Shown here piece by piece: positions 1 to 6,007 of a stretch of DNA of 8,407 nt. The stretch comes from Chromatiaceae bacterium (lineage in GTDB: Bacteria; Pseudomonadota; Gammaproteobacteria; Chromatiales; Chromatiaceae). The notes under the pieces were generated by a model, which saw only the letters and a program-made list of their open reading frames with translations, made no database searches and was not told where the DNA came from. Where the stretch lies: NCBI GenBank assembly GCA_016938795.1, contig JAFGTZ010000108.1, positions 1 to 8,407 on the forward strand, read 5' to 3'. A program made the translations under genes and the position numbers. Positions within the stretch are counted from its first letter, which is position 1, and each line of letters starts with the position of its first letter.

Positions 1-9
1 AGGGAGGAG

Positions 10-12
10 CAT
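10..12 (-). other. Possible start codon of the next minus-strand gene, cut by the window edge
   Basis: Eight bases after the stop of the prolyl isomerase gene there is an ATG on the minus strand, preceded by a partial ribosome site (AAGG, about six bases upstream, overlapping the isomerase stop). Only four codons (M-L-L-P) lie inside the window, so it cannot be told from a chance ATG. If real, it would be translationally coupled to the isomerase. Confidence 0.2.
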
Positions 13-19
13 GAGCGCC

Positions 20-868
20 TTATTGCTCGACCTCGATGATCTTCACCACATCCTCGTTGGGATCGATCTTGGCGTTGTTGCGCATCTCGGCGATGCGTTC
101 GGCGATCTGCTGGCGCTTGACCAGGTTGGTGATCTGGGGTTTGGCGTCCTCGAAGCTGGGCGGGGTGGGGGAGCGGGTTTCTTCAAGCTCGATGATGTGC
201 CAGCCGAACTGGGTCTGAACCGGGCTCTTGGTGTAGGTGCCGGGTTTGAGCGCGGCCACTGCCTCGGCGAAGGGCGGCACCATCTTGCCGGCGTCGAACC
301 AGTCGAGGTCGCCGCCGTTCTTGCCGGTGGGGCCGAGTGAATGCTCGCGCGCGAGTTCGGCGAAGTCGGCGCCCTTGTCGAGCTGTTTGATGAGCTTTTT
401 GGCTTCGGCTTCATCCTTCACCAGGATGTGGCGCGCCTTGTATTCGGTGCGCTCGGCGGCCTGGGCCACAAGCTGATCGTAGGTCTCGCGCAGCTCCTTC
501 TCGCTCGGCTCCAGCTCTTCGGCCATGAGGGTCAGGGCGGCGCTGGAGAGCACCTTGATGCGTTGCAGCTCAAGCGCGGCCTGCACCTCGCGGCTGCCTT
601 CCAGATTGCGCTTGGCGGCCTCTTGCGAGGTCACCACCAGGTTCATGAACTCGTCGAAGATGCGCTCCTGCGCCTCGGGGCTGTTGCCGCCTGGGGTTTG
701 CTGGAGGCGCTCCAGATAGAACTGGCGGAAGACATCGAGCCGATAGTCGGTGCCGTTGACTGTGGCGATCAGGGTCTCGGGCGAGGTGGTTGTATCTTCG
801 GCCAGCACGAGGCCGCCACTGGTTGCGAGCAGTGCGCAGAGCAGGAGCGAAAGCGGTGTTTTCTTCAT
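20..868 (-). CDS. Periplasmic parvulin-type peptidyl-prolyl cis-trans isomerase (SurA/PrsA-like)
   Basis: This 282-residue exported foldase probably catalyses cis-trans isomerisation of Xaa-Pro bonds in envelope proteins. Residues 1-23 are a signal peptide (MKK, hydrophobic core, V-L-A then E). Residues 30-130 are a helical, SurA-N-like chaperone segment. The parvulin domain spans about 141-230, with both conserved histidines visible (H147 in ARHIL, H224 in GWHII), the G-G-D-L-D-W motif at 185-190 and M-V-P-P-F-A at 196-201. A charged helical tail follows. The open frame extends 114 codons upstream, but the ATG at 868 is the only start that puts a signal peptide first, and AGGA lies eight bases before it. 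The single parvulin domain makes it shorter than SurA, which has two. It follows yciI after 79 bases on the same strand and may share its transcript. The family is clear; its clients are unknown. Confidence 0.93.
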   Translation of the reverse strand: MKKTPLSLLLCALLATSGGLVLAEDTTTSPETLIATVNGTDYRLDVFRQFYLERLQQTPGGNSPEAQERIFDEFMNLVVTSQEAAKRNLEGSREVQAALELQRIKVLSSAALTLMAEELEPSEKELRETYDQLVAQAAERTEYKARHILVKDEAEAKKLIKQLDKGADFAELAREHSLGPTGKNGGDLDWFDAGKMVPPFAEAVAALKPGTYTKSPVQTQFGWHIIELEETRSPTPPSFEDAKPQITNLVKRQQIAERIAEMRNNAKIDPNEDVVKIIEVEQ

Positions 869-947
869 GAAGCGAGTCCTGATGATGGAATGGATGGGAC
901 GGAAAGCTGTTGGATCGACAGCCGTGCCAAGTGTTCCCGGGCAGTCC

Positions 948-1253
948 TCAGGGCGCGGGAAAGACCTGCTTGAAGGGCTTGACCTCGACGCCTTGATAAA
1001 CCCCGGCGGCCTGATAGGGATCGGCCTCGGCCCAGGCGCGGGCGGTGTCGAGATCGCTGAATTCGGCGACGATGAGCGAGCCGCTGAATCCGGCCGCGCC
1101 CGGATCCGGGCTGTCGATGGCTGGATGCGGGCCGGCGAGGATGAGACGGCCCTCGTCCTGGAGCGCCTGAAGGCGCGCGAGATGGGCGGGACGCGCACCA
1201 AGACGCGCATTCAGGCTGTCGGGCGCGTCGGTGGCGAGAATGGCGTAGAGCAC
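948..1253 (-). CDS. yciI: YciI family protein
   Basis: This small protein of 101 residues has the ferredoxin-like YciI fold. The family includes enzymes of dehydratase or dehalogenase type, but the physiological role of YciI itself is not settled. Recognisable segments are the N-terminal strand LYAILATD, RPAHLARLQ at 21-29, DEGRLILAGPHPA at 33-45, DPGAAGF at 50-56 and ADPYQAAGVY at 77-86. The family's conserved His/Asp pair is present (H24 and D78). E. coli YciI as I recall it is about 98 residues and nearly collinear. The start is a GTG at 1253: AGGAGG lies nine bases upstream, overlapping the end of yciB, whose TAA stop ends one base before the GTG. Starting further upstream would put a non-homologous tail on the protein. 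The one-base gap suggests translational coupling to yciB. Confidence 0.95.
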   Translation of the reverse strand: MLYAILATDAPDSLNARLGARPAHLARLQALQDEGRLILAGPHPAIDSPDPGAAGFSGSLIVAEFSDLDTARAWAEADPYQAAGVYQGVEVKPFKQVFPAP

Positions 1254-1254
1254 C

Positions 1255-1929
1255 TTAGCGGGCCTCCTGTGGGTCGGGTTCGTCCTCCATGTGGCGCGCG
1301 AGATAAACCGCCTGGCCAATCACGAAGAGCAGGGTCAGGCCCATCATACCGAAGAGCTTGAAGTTCACCCAAATGCCTTCGCTGGCGCGCGCGCGCTCGC
1401 ACAGTTCCAGGGTGGCCCCGCTGAAGAGGCTGGCGCATTGGTTGAGATCGACACCGGGGAGCGCACTGGCGGCGAGCAGGGCCTGATGGGCGCTGAAATA
1501 GCCGCTGGCCACATAGACGACAAAGAGGTTGATGGCGCCGAGGAGCAGGAAAAATCCGCCCCAGAGCAGATTGAGCCGGCGCCAGATCGGGGGCTCGACT
1601 CGCACGGCGCCGCCAAGCATGCGTTCGGCCAGGGTGCGTTGCCCGATGAATTGGGTGGCGAGAAAGGCCCCGGCAAAGAGCCAGTTGACCAGGGTTGGCT
1701 TCCACATCACAAAGATGGGATCGCGCAGCGCGATGGTGAGGCCGCCGAGCACCACCAGCAGCCCCAGGGTCACGAGCGGCAGGGTCTCGACGCGCCGCTG
1801 CCTGATCCAGCTCCAGCCGATCTGCGCCGCCGATGCCGCGATGGCAACCCCGGTGGCGACATAGATGCCGGCGAGCTTGTAGGCGATGAAAAAGAGCAGC
1901 ACGGGCAGAAAGTCGATGAGCAGCTTCAA
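1255..1929 (-). CDS. yciB: Inner-membrane-spanning protein YciB (intracellular septation protein A)
   Basis: YciB is a polytopic inner-membrane protein linked to envelope integrity and cell division (formerly IspZ or IspA). The N-terminus (KLLIDFLPVLLFFIAYKLAGI, with M for the start) matches the family. About six membrane segments are visible: 5-20, 22-40, 50-67, 80-95, 119-141 and 190-210. Conserved landmarks include WKPTL (76-80), RMLGG (103-107), W-x-x-L-N-L-L-W (116-123) and WVNFKLFG (187-194). The start is a TTG at 1929, chosen because GGAG sits six bases before it and because it begins exactly at the conserved N-terminus; the longer open frame runs into the divergent symporter gene. At 224 residues it is about 45 longer than the E. 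coli protein (179). The excess is an insertion at about 142-185 carrying two cysteines. It is the first gene of the yciB-yciI unit. Confidence 0.93.
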   Translation of the reverse strand: MKLLIDFLPVLLFFIAYKLAGIYVATGVAIAASAAQIGWSWIRQRRVETLPLVTLGLLVVLGGLTIALRDPIFVMWKPTLVNWLFAGAFLATQFIGQRTLAERMLGGAVRVEPPIWRRLNLLWGGFFLLLGAINLFVVYVASGYFSAHQALLAASALPGVDLNQCASLFSGATLELCERARASEGIWVNFKLFGMMGLTLLFVIGQAVYLARHMEDEPDPQEAR

Positions 1930-2046
1930 ATGGAACTCCGCTGAAAGGGGTGTCGAGGCGCTCAAGCATAAAACCAAACCGCGCCCAGTTCGAGGCTGCA
2001 TCACTGTCGGCTCGCTGCTGAATGATGCGACCTTCGGGTGGCGCCT

Positions 2047-2055
2047 TGTTATAGT
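2047..2055 (+). promoter_or_regulatory. Extended -10 promoter for the symporter gene
   Basis: TGTTATAGT fits the extended -10 form TGN-TATAAT with one mismatch. No good -35 is seen at 17-18 bases (GCGACC or TGCGAC). Transcription would start near 2061, giving a 5' leader of about 40 bases before the ATG at 2101. It lies in the 171-base gap shared with divergent yciB, for which I see only a weak minus-strand match (TCGAAC, 17 bases, TATGCT). Confidence 0.45.
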
Positions 2056-2100
2056 CACGACTCCAGATCTCTTGCACATCCGTCGACAGGGGGGAGACGT

Positions 2101-3462
2101 ATGGAGTTGATTGAACATTGGGTGGGCGTTGTCAATGGCGTCGTCTGGGGGCCGGCCATGCTGGTGCTTATTCTTGGCACGGGCCTCTTTTTGTTGCTGG
2201 GGCTGCGCTTCATGCCCTGGCTGCGTCTGGGCTATGGCTTTCGGATGCTCTGGGCGGGGCGGCGCGCCAAGGGCGAGGGTGATATCACGCCCTTTAATGC
2301 ACTCATGACCTCGCTCTCGGCCACCGTGGGCACCGGCAATATCGCCGGGGTGGGCACGGCCATTGCCATCGGCGGGCCGGGGGCGCTTTTCTGGATGTGG
2401 TGTACGGCGCTGGTCGGCATGGCCACCAAGTATGCCGAAGGGGTGCTGGCGGTGCGCTATCGCGAGGTGGATGCGCGCGGGAGCCATGTGGGCGGCCCCA
2501 TGTATTACATCAAGAATGGTCTGGGCGGGCGCTGGGTCTGGCTGGGCACGGCCTTTGCGATCTTTGGGGCCATGGCAGGTTTTGGCATTGGCAACATGGT
2601 GCAGGCCAACTCGGTGGCCGATGCGCTACAGACCAAGTTCGCGTTGCCCAAGGTGTGGGTCGGTGGGGCTATGGCCCTGTTGGTGGCGCTGGTGCTGATC
2701 GGCGGCATTCGCTGGATTGCTCGGGTGGCAGGTAAGCTGGTGCCCTTCATGGCGCTGGCCTATGTGGGCGGCGGTCTGGTGGTGCTGGGGCTCAATCTGG
2801 AGGCCTTGCCTCAGGCGCTGAGCGAGATTGTTCGCCAGGCCTTCGCGCCCACGGCGGCAGTGGGCGGTTTTGCGGGCGCGAGCCTCATGATGGCCATTCA
2901 GATGGGCGTGGCGCGCGGGATTTTCTCGAACGAGGCGGGGCTTGGCAGCGCGCCCATCGCCCATGCCGCTGCCGAAAACGACAGCCCCGTTGAGCAGGGC
3001 ACCATTGCCATGCTCGGTACCTTTATCGATACCCTGGTGATCTGTACCGTCACCGGCCTGGTCATCATGGTCAGCGGCGTCTGGACCAGTGGCGAGACTG
3101 GCGCCGGGCTCTCGACCCTGGCCTTCGCCAGCGCCCTGCCGGGCGTAGGCGGTTATGTGGTGGCGCTGGGGCTGGCGCTCTTTGCCTTCACGACCATTCT
3201 GGGCTGGAGCGTCTATGGTGAGCGCTGTGTGGAATATCTCTTTGGGGTGAGGGCCATCCTGCCCTTTCGGTTGCTCTGGGTGGCGGCCATTCCGGTGGGC
3301 GCGCTGGTGCAGCTGGAGTTTGTCTGGCTGGTGGCCGATACGCTGAACGCGCTCATGGCAGTGCCGAATCTGATCGCGCTGTTGCTGCTCTCGCCTGTGG
3401 TATTCGCCCTCACGCGCGCACATTTCGAGTCTGTGCGGGGGGTGGCCGAGGAGGCGGCCTGA
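2101..3462 (+). CDS. Sodium:alanine/glycine symporter, AGCS family (AlsT/DagA-like)
   Basis: This is an inner-membrane secondary transporter that probably takes up alanine or glycine with sodium (AGCS, TC 2.A.25). It has 453 residues, the usual family length, with ten or more hydrophobic segments. The family signature is clear: PFNALMTSLSATVGTGNIAG at 64-83, followed by a GPGALFWMW motif at 92-100. Other landmarks are GGPMYYIKNGLG (131-142), the GIFSNEAGLGSAP motif (273-285) and the helix around DTLVICTVTG (310-319). The ATG at 2101 has a strong GGGGGGAG ribosome site four bases upstream and starts at the family's usual N-terminus; an in-frame ATG at 2038 lies upstream of the likely transcription start. 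It diverges from yciB and converges on bolA. Substrate (alanine, glycine or glutamine) cannot be decided from sequence. Confidence 0.95.
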   Translation: MELIEHWVGVVNGVVWGPAMLVLILGTGLFLLLGLRFMPWLRLGYGFRMLWAGRRAKGEGDITPFNALMTSLSATVGTGNIAGVGTAIAIGGPGALFWMWCTALVGMATKYAEGVLAVRYREVDARGSHVGGPMYYIKNGLGGRWVWLGTAFAIFGAMAGFGIGNMVQANSVADALQTKFALPKVWVGGAMALLVALVLIGGIRWIARVAGKLVPFMALAYVGGGLVVLGLNLEALPQALSEIVRQAFAPTAAVGGFAGASLMMAIQMGVARGIFSNEAGLGSAPIAHAAAENDSPVEQGTIAMLGTFIDTLVICTVTGLVIMVSGVWTSGETGAGLSTLAFASALPGVGGYVVALGLALFAFTTILGWSVYGERCVEYLFGVRAILPFRLLWVAAIPVGALVQLEFVWLVADTLNALMAVPNLIALLLLSPVVFALTRAHFESVRGVAEEAA

Positions 3463-3469
3463 GAGGCGT

Positions 3470-3498
3470 GCTCGCGCGTCCGCGATGGACGCGCGAGC
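3470..3498. terminator. Perfect hairpin between convergent stop codons, probable bidirectional terminator
   Basis: A perfect 12-bp inverted repeat (GCTCGCGCGTCC and its complement) with a five-base loop (GCGAT) fills most of the 42 bases between the symporter stop and the bolA stop. A very stable hairpin in a convergent gap suggests transcription termination or 3'-end protection in both directions. There is no T tract on either side, so classic intrinsic termination is not certain. Confidence 0.55.
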
Positions 3499-3504
3499 GC
3501 CGCG

Positions 3505-3822
3505 TCAGTCGGCCTTGGAGCCGCCGAGACAGGGCGGTGATTTGGGCAGGGTGCCGCCGCGCTCGGCCCATTCCTCGGGTGTCCAGGTGTGCTGGCTGAG
3601 CGCGTGCAGTCCGCTTTGAAATTCCTCTTGCAGCAGCTGATTGACCAGTCGGTGGCGCTCAATCAGCGAGCTTGTGCCAAAGGCTTCGCTCACCACCAGC
3701 ACCTTGTAGTGCGATTCGGCGCCCGCGCCCGTGGCGTGCATGTAGCTCTCATCGACCACGTCGAGATGCACAGGGGCGAGGCTGTCCTTGAGACGGGCTT
3801 CAATGCGTTCTTTGCGGTTCAT
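3505..3822 (-). CDS. bolA: BolA family protein
   Basis: BolA proteins are small, class II KH-like proteins that pair with monothiol glutaredoxins to handle [2Fe-2S] clusters; E. coli BolA is also described as a morphology and stress regulator. The protein has 105 residues, normal for the family. Visible hallmarks are ESHYKVLVVSEAF (36-48), the ERHRLVNQLL motif (55-64) and GLHALSQHTWTPEEW (71-85). The conserved histidines H57 and H73 are present, and they or their neighbours usually provide the Fe-S ligand. The C-terminus (SPPCLGGS) adds one cysteine, C98. The ATG at 3822 overlaps the upstream stop as ATGA, with GGAG six bases before it, so translation is probably coupled to the P-loop-like gene. 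It ends facing the symporter across a 42-base gap with a hairpin. Confidence 0.94.
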   Translation of the reverse strand: MNRKERIEARLKDSLAPVHLDVVDESYMHATGAGAESHYKVLVVSEAFGTSSLIERHRLVNQLLQEEFQSGLHALSQHTWTPEEWAERGGTLPKSPPCLGGSKAD

Positions 3823-4730
3823 CTGGGGCTCCGGTTGCTCGGCGTGGACGAGATGGTCGAGGGGTTGTCGCTTGGGGCTTCGCCCGCGATCTCGATGGAT
3901 TCGGTGACGAAGAGCGCGTGCGCTGTTTGCAGCACGGCGGTAAGTGCGAGTTCAAGGTTGGGCTCGGCGAGGCTGTCGCGCTCCAGTCCCTCGGTGCGTC
4001 CGAACAGTGCGAGGCGCAGATCCTCGGTGGTGCGTGTCTGAAGGCGCAGATCGTTCAGCAGATGGCCGAACTCGCTTGGCGTGGGGGCGGTGTTGAGCGC
4101 GCGAAAGAGCGTGCCAAGGGCCTCGAAGAGCGGGCGGGCATCCTCATCAAGCCCGAAGTCTTGAGGCCGGTAGACAATCTGCTTGTGCGAGCGGCGACTG
4201 ATCCAGACGCGAAAACTTTCCTTGTGCAGGGCGTGATAGAGCGGATCTTCCGAGATCAGAAAGACCAGCAGGTGGTAAGGGTTGGCATAGTAGTGCCCAT
4301 CACGCACCTCCCAGCGGCAGCTGCTGATGAGGCGATGGATGCGGATGTGCTCGCGAAAGTCGGCGCAGTGCAGCTGATCGAGAATGAGCACCGTGGTTTC
4401 GCCCTCGCTCTGGGCGCAGGCCTCGCTGACGATGCGGTCGAGCGGCTCGATGGGCGGGTCTTCACGCCCAAGTTCATCGCGGCTTGGCGGCAGGATAACG
4501 TCAGGGAGCGGCGGGTGCTGATCGCTGAAGTCGTGATAGAGAATGTGGGGAATGCGCAAGGCGCGCGCGAGCGCGGTGGCAAAGGCGGTCTTGCGCCGTT
4601 CGCCTTCACCGACGATGTTGAGTGCGCGCACGCCTCGGGTTTCGGTGTTGAAGAGACAGCGAACCGTGAAGTCGTAGTCTTCGTTCGACTCGAATCCCTC
4701 TTCGGCCAGGCGTTCGCGCAGGGTGCTCAT
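3819..4730 (-). CDS. Uncharacterised protein with a degenerate P-loop NTPase (AAA-like) core
   Basis: I do not recognise the family. The 303-residue soluble protein has an ATPase-like order of elements: a strand RALNIV then GEGERRKT at 41-48 (Walker A pattern GxxxxGK[ST], with Arg in place of the last Gly), a hydrophobic strand TVLILD at 113-118 resembling Walker B, and LLVFLISED at 154-162, resembling a sensor-1 strand. The pieces IPHILYHDFSD (60-70), ISRRSHKQ (177-184) and a C-terminal helical half (200-280) follow. No DNA-binding or membrane segment is evident. I chose the ATG at 4730, 13 bases after the SRPBCC stop. A TTG at 4775 would add 15 residues and overlap that gene; neither has a good ribosome site. 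The 3' end overlaps bolA by ATGA. Function is unknown; a nucleotide-dependent partner role is inference. Confidence 0.8.
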   Translation of the reverse strand: MSTLRERLAEEGFESNEDYDFTVRCLFNTETRGVRALNIVGEGERRKTAFATALARALRIPHILYHDFSDQHPPLPDVILPPSRDELGREDPPIEPLDRIVSEACAQSEGETTVLILDQLHCADFREHIRIHRLISSCRWEVRDGHYYANPYHLLVFLISEDPLYHALHKESFRVWISRRSHKQIVYRPQDFGLDEDARPLFEALGTLFRALNTAPTPSEFGHLLNDLRLQTRTTEDLRLALFGRTEGLERDSLAEPNLELALTAVLQTAHALFVTESIEIAGEAPSDNPSTISSTPSNRSPR

Positions 4731-4743
4731 GGGCGTGTTCGGG

Positions 4744-5196
4744 TTATGGCTGGAGGCGGCCGTTGTGTTCGACAAGTTGCTTGATGTTGCTCACGATGCG
4801 CCCGGCTCCCTCCGTGACAGCATGGCGAATGAGTCGCTCGAAGGGGCGCATGAAGAATTCCAGGCGTCTGAGCTCAAAGGTAAAGTGTAGCCGGGTTGTG
4901 CGATCGAGGGGTTCCAGACGATAGCGGATGAAGTAGGGGGCGGTGAGGCCCTCGAATTCAATACGCTCAGCTGGATCGAAGGCGATGACGTGAAAGGTGG
5001 ACTCGGTGCGGCGTCCGTGATCGACGCGCACCTGGCGACCCAGGGTTCCAATGCGGATGGGGCCGTCCGAGAGGGTCTCAAGCTCGATGACCTCGGGCGA
5101 CCAGCGGGGATAGTTGTCGAAGAAATCGACGGCGATAAAGTTGAAGAGCTGCTCGGGTGAAGAGCGTACGAGAGTGCTCGTCTCTGCCTTGACCAT
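4744..5196 (-). CDS. SRPBCC (START/Bet v1-like) family protein
   Basis: The 150-residue protein shows the layout of the SRPBCC fold, which forms a deep hydrophobic cavity for lipids or other small molecules. The N-terminal strand VKAETSTLVRSSPEQLFNFI (2-21) with S-S-P-E-Q-L-F is typical. It is followed by a short helix with DNYPRWSPEV (27-36), a run of beta strands (T41-F108) including F-D-P-A-E-R-I-E-F-E (73-82) and RYRLEPL (91-97), and a long C-terminal helix (115-142). There is no signal peptide or membrane segment. The ATG at 5196 begins exactly at the domain; the ribosome site (AGG, eight bases upstream) is weak. It leads the tight SRPBCC / P-loop / bolA cluster and follows the ankyrin gene after 118 bases. 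The ligand cannot be told. Confidence 0.85.
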   Translation of the reverse strand: MVKAETSTLVRSSPEQLFNFIAVDFFDNYPRWSPEVIELETLSDGPIRIGTLGRQVRVDHGRRTESTFHVIAFDPAERIEFEGLTAPYFIRYRLEPLDRTTRLHFTFELRRLEFFMRPFERLIRHAVTEGAGRIVSNIKQLVEHNGRLQP

Positions 5197-5223
5197 GGTG
5201 CGGCCTGTCTGCTCAGCGGTGGA

Positions 5224-5257
5224 GACGGATGCATGCCGGCATGGCGGTGCATCCGTC
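5224..5257. repeat. Long inverted repeat (hairpin) before the SRPBCC gene
   Basis: GACGGATGCA at 5224-5233 is the exact complement of TGCATCCGTC at 5248-5257. The 14-base centre can add three pairs (CCG 5236-5238 with CGG 5245-5247), and ATGCCGGCAT inside it is itself a perfect palindrome. It lies 28 bases upstream of the SRPBCC start in the gap to the ankyrin gene. With no T tract on either side it is not a classic intrinsic terminator; a leader hairpin or protein-binding site is possible. Confidence 0.6.
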
Positions 5258-5275
5258 GTAGTCAGCCACTGATTT

Positions 5276-5290
5276 GGCGGCGAGACCGCC
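5276..5290. repeat. Small hairpin downstream of the ankyrin gene
   Basis: GGCGG and CCGCC flank a five-base loop, starting 24 bases after the ankyrin stop on the minus strand. There is no following T tract. It may help end or stabilise the ankyrin transcript, but a five-bp repeat in GC-rich DNA is weak evidence. Confidence 0.25.
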
Positions 5291-5314
5291 CCGATCCAAG
5301 GCCGGAGCTGGAAT

Positions 5315-5869
5315 CTAGCGTGACTGAAGAAGACCGAGCAGGTCGGGGCGGTTGAGTTCGCGCGCCCAGTCGGCGGCCGTGCGCCCCTGATCGTCCTTGA
5401 GGGTGCGATCGGCGCCATGGCGCAGCAGCGTCTCGACGCTGGCCTGGTGGCCCTGATTGATTGCCCAGATAAGGGCCGTCCAGCGATGGGTGAGTTCCTG
5501 ATGGTCGATCATGGCGCCGTGCTGGAGCAGCAGATCGACGATGTCGGCGTGATTGTTGGAGGCGGCGAGCATCATGGCGGTGTAGCCGCCCTTGTCCTGG
5601 GCGTCAACCTCGGCGCCGGCGGCGAGCAGACGCTCGACAACCTCGCGATGGCCGTTGAGTGCGGCCTTCATGAGCGGCGTCCAGTCGCAGCTGTCGCGCA
5701 CATCGGGCTCGTCGTGGCGCTTGAGCAGCGATTCCAGCGCGCCGAGATCGCCCTGTTCGGCCACTTCGATGAGGGACGCGGCGTCCGCTCCGGTGTCGGA
5801 AGCGCCACCGCAGCTCGCAAGCGAGAGCGGAAGCAGGATGGTGAGGAAGAGATAATATGCAGCTTTCAT
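5315..5869 (-). CDS. Ankyrin-repeat lipoprotein
   Basis: This is a 184-residue exported protein. Residues 1-19 are a lipoprotein signal peptide ending in a lipobox (L-A-S, then C20). Gly at +2 predicts release to the outer membrane under the Lol rule. After a short linker come about four ankyrin repeats: 31-60, 61-94 (with D-W-T-P-L-M-K-A-A and G-H-R-E-V-V-E-R-L-L), 95-127 (G-Y-T-A-M-M-L-A-A) and 128-161 (W-T-A-L-I-W-A-I), plus a C-terminal cap at 162-184. Ankyrin repeats bind proteins, so it probably holds a periplasmic partner, not identified here. The ATG at 5869 is the only start giving the signal peptide; it lacks a visible ribosome site, which suggests weak translation. It lies 138 bases after the other lipoprotein gene, with a plus-oriented terminator between them. 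Confidence 0.92.
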   Translation of the reverse strand: MKAAYYLFLTILLPLSLASCGGASDTGADAASLIEVAEQGDLGALESLLKRHDEPDVRDSCDWTPLMKAALNGHREVVERLLAAGAEVDAQDKGGYTAMMLAASNNHADIVDLLLQHGAMIDHQELTHRWTALIWAINQGHQASVETLLRHGADRTLKDDQGRTAADWARELNRPDLLGLLQSR

Positions 5870-5948
5870 GGCGCGCGATTCTGGACCCCGGCGGGGGATG
5901 GGCCAATGCGAATACGCAATAGAACGCGCTCCTCGCTAGGGCGCGGCG

Positions 5949-5973
5949 AGCCCCTGTCACTCAAGGGGCTTTT
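5949..5973 (+). terminator. Intrinsic terminator reading on the plus strand
   Basis: AGCCCCT and AGGGGCT form a seven-bp stem with an eight-base loop (GTCACTCA), followed at once by TTTTG on the plus strand. On the minus strand the stem is followed by CGCCG, with no T run. Both flanking genes (the two lipoproteins) are on the minus strand, so the orientation is unexpected. It could end antisense transcription or a small plus-strand RNA; no clear plus promoter for such an RNA was found. Confidence 0.55.
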
Positions 5974-6007
5974 GTGCTCCCTCTCCCCCTGATCATCCGT
6001 TCGACAC

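Noticed and set aside
11..340. Plus-strand open frame with a good ribosome site at the left edge
   Set aside because: It lies antisense to the parvulin domain of the prolyl isomerase, and its protein is compositionally a GC-bias shadow. The purine-rich site is chance.
906..922. GCTGT/ACAGC hairpin between yciI and the prolyl isomerase
   Set aside because: Only five pairs, followed by TTTCC on the minus strand; too weak to call a terminator.
914..930. Sigma-54-like promoter (TTGGCACG then TCGA) before the prolyl isomerase
   Set aside because: The -24 half is excellent, but the -12 half lacks the required GC, and no enhancer site or activator gene is seen.
341..1361. Two long plus-strand frames opposite the prolyl isomerase and yciI
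   Set aside because: Both are antisense to clearly homologous genes; no recognisable domain.
2626..3423. Minus-strand frame of 265 codons inside the symporter
   Set aside because: Gln/His/Arg-rich sequence typical of an antisense shadow; the symporter on the other strand is unmistakable.
3918..4784. Plus-strand frame of 288 codons opposite the P-loop-like gene
   Set aside because: I weighed this one because the minus gene is uncharacterised. The minus frame has ATPase-like motifs, a fitting start and an ATGA overlap with bolA, while the plus frame shows none of these.
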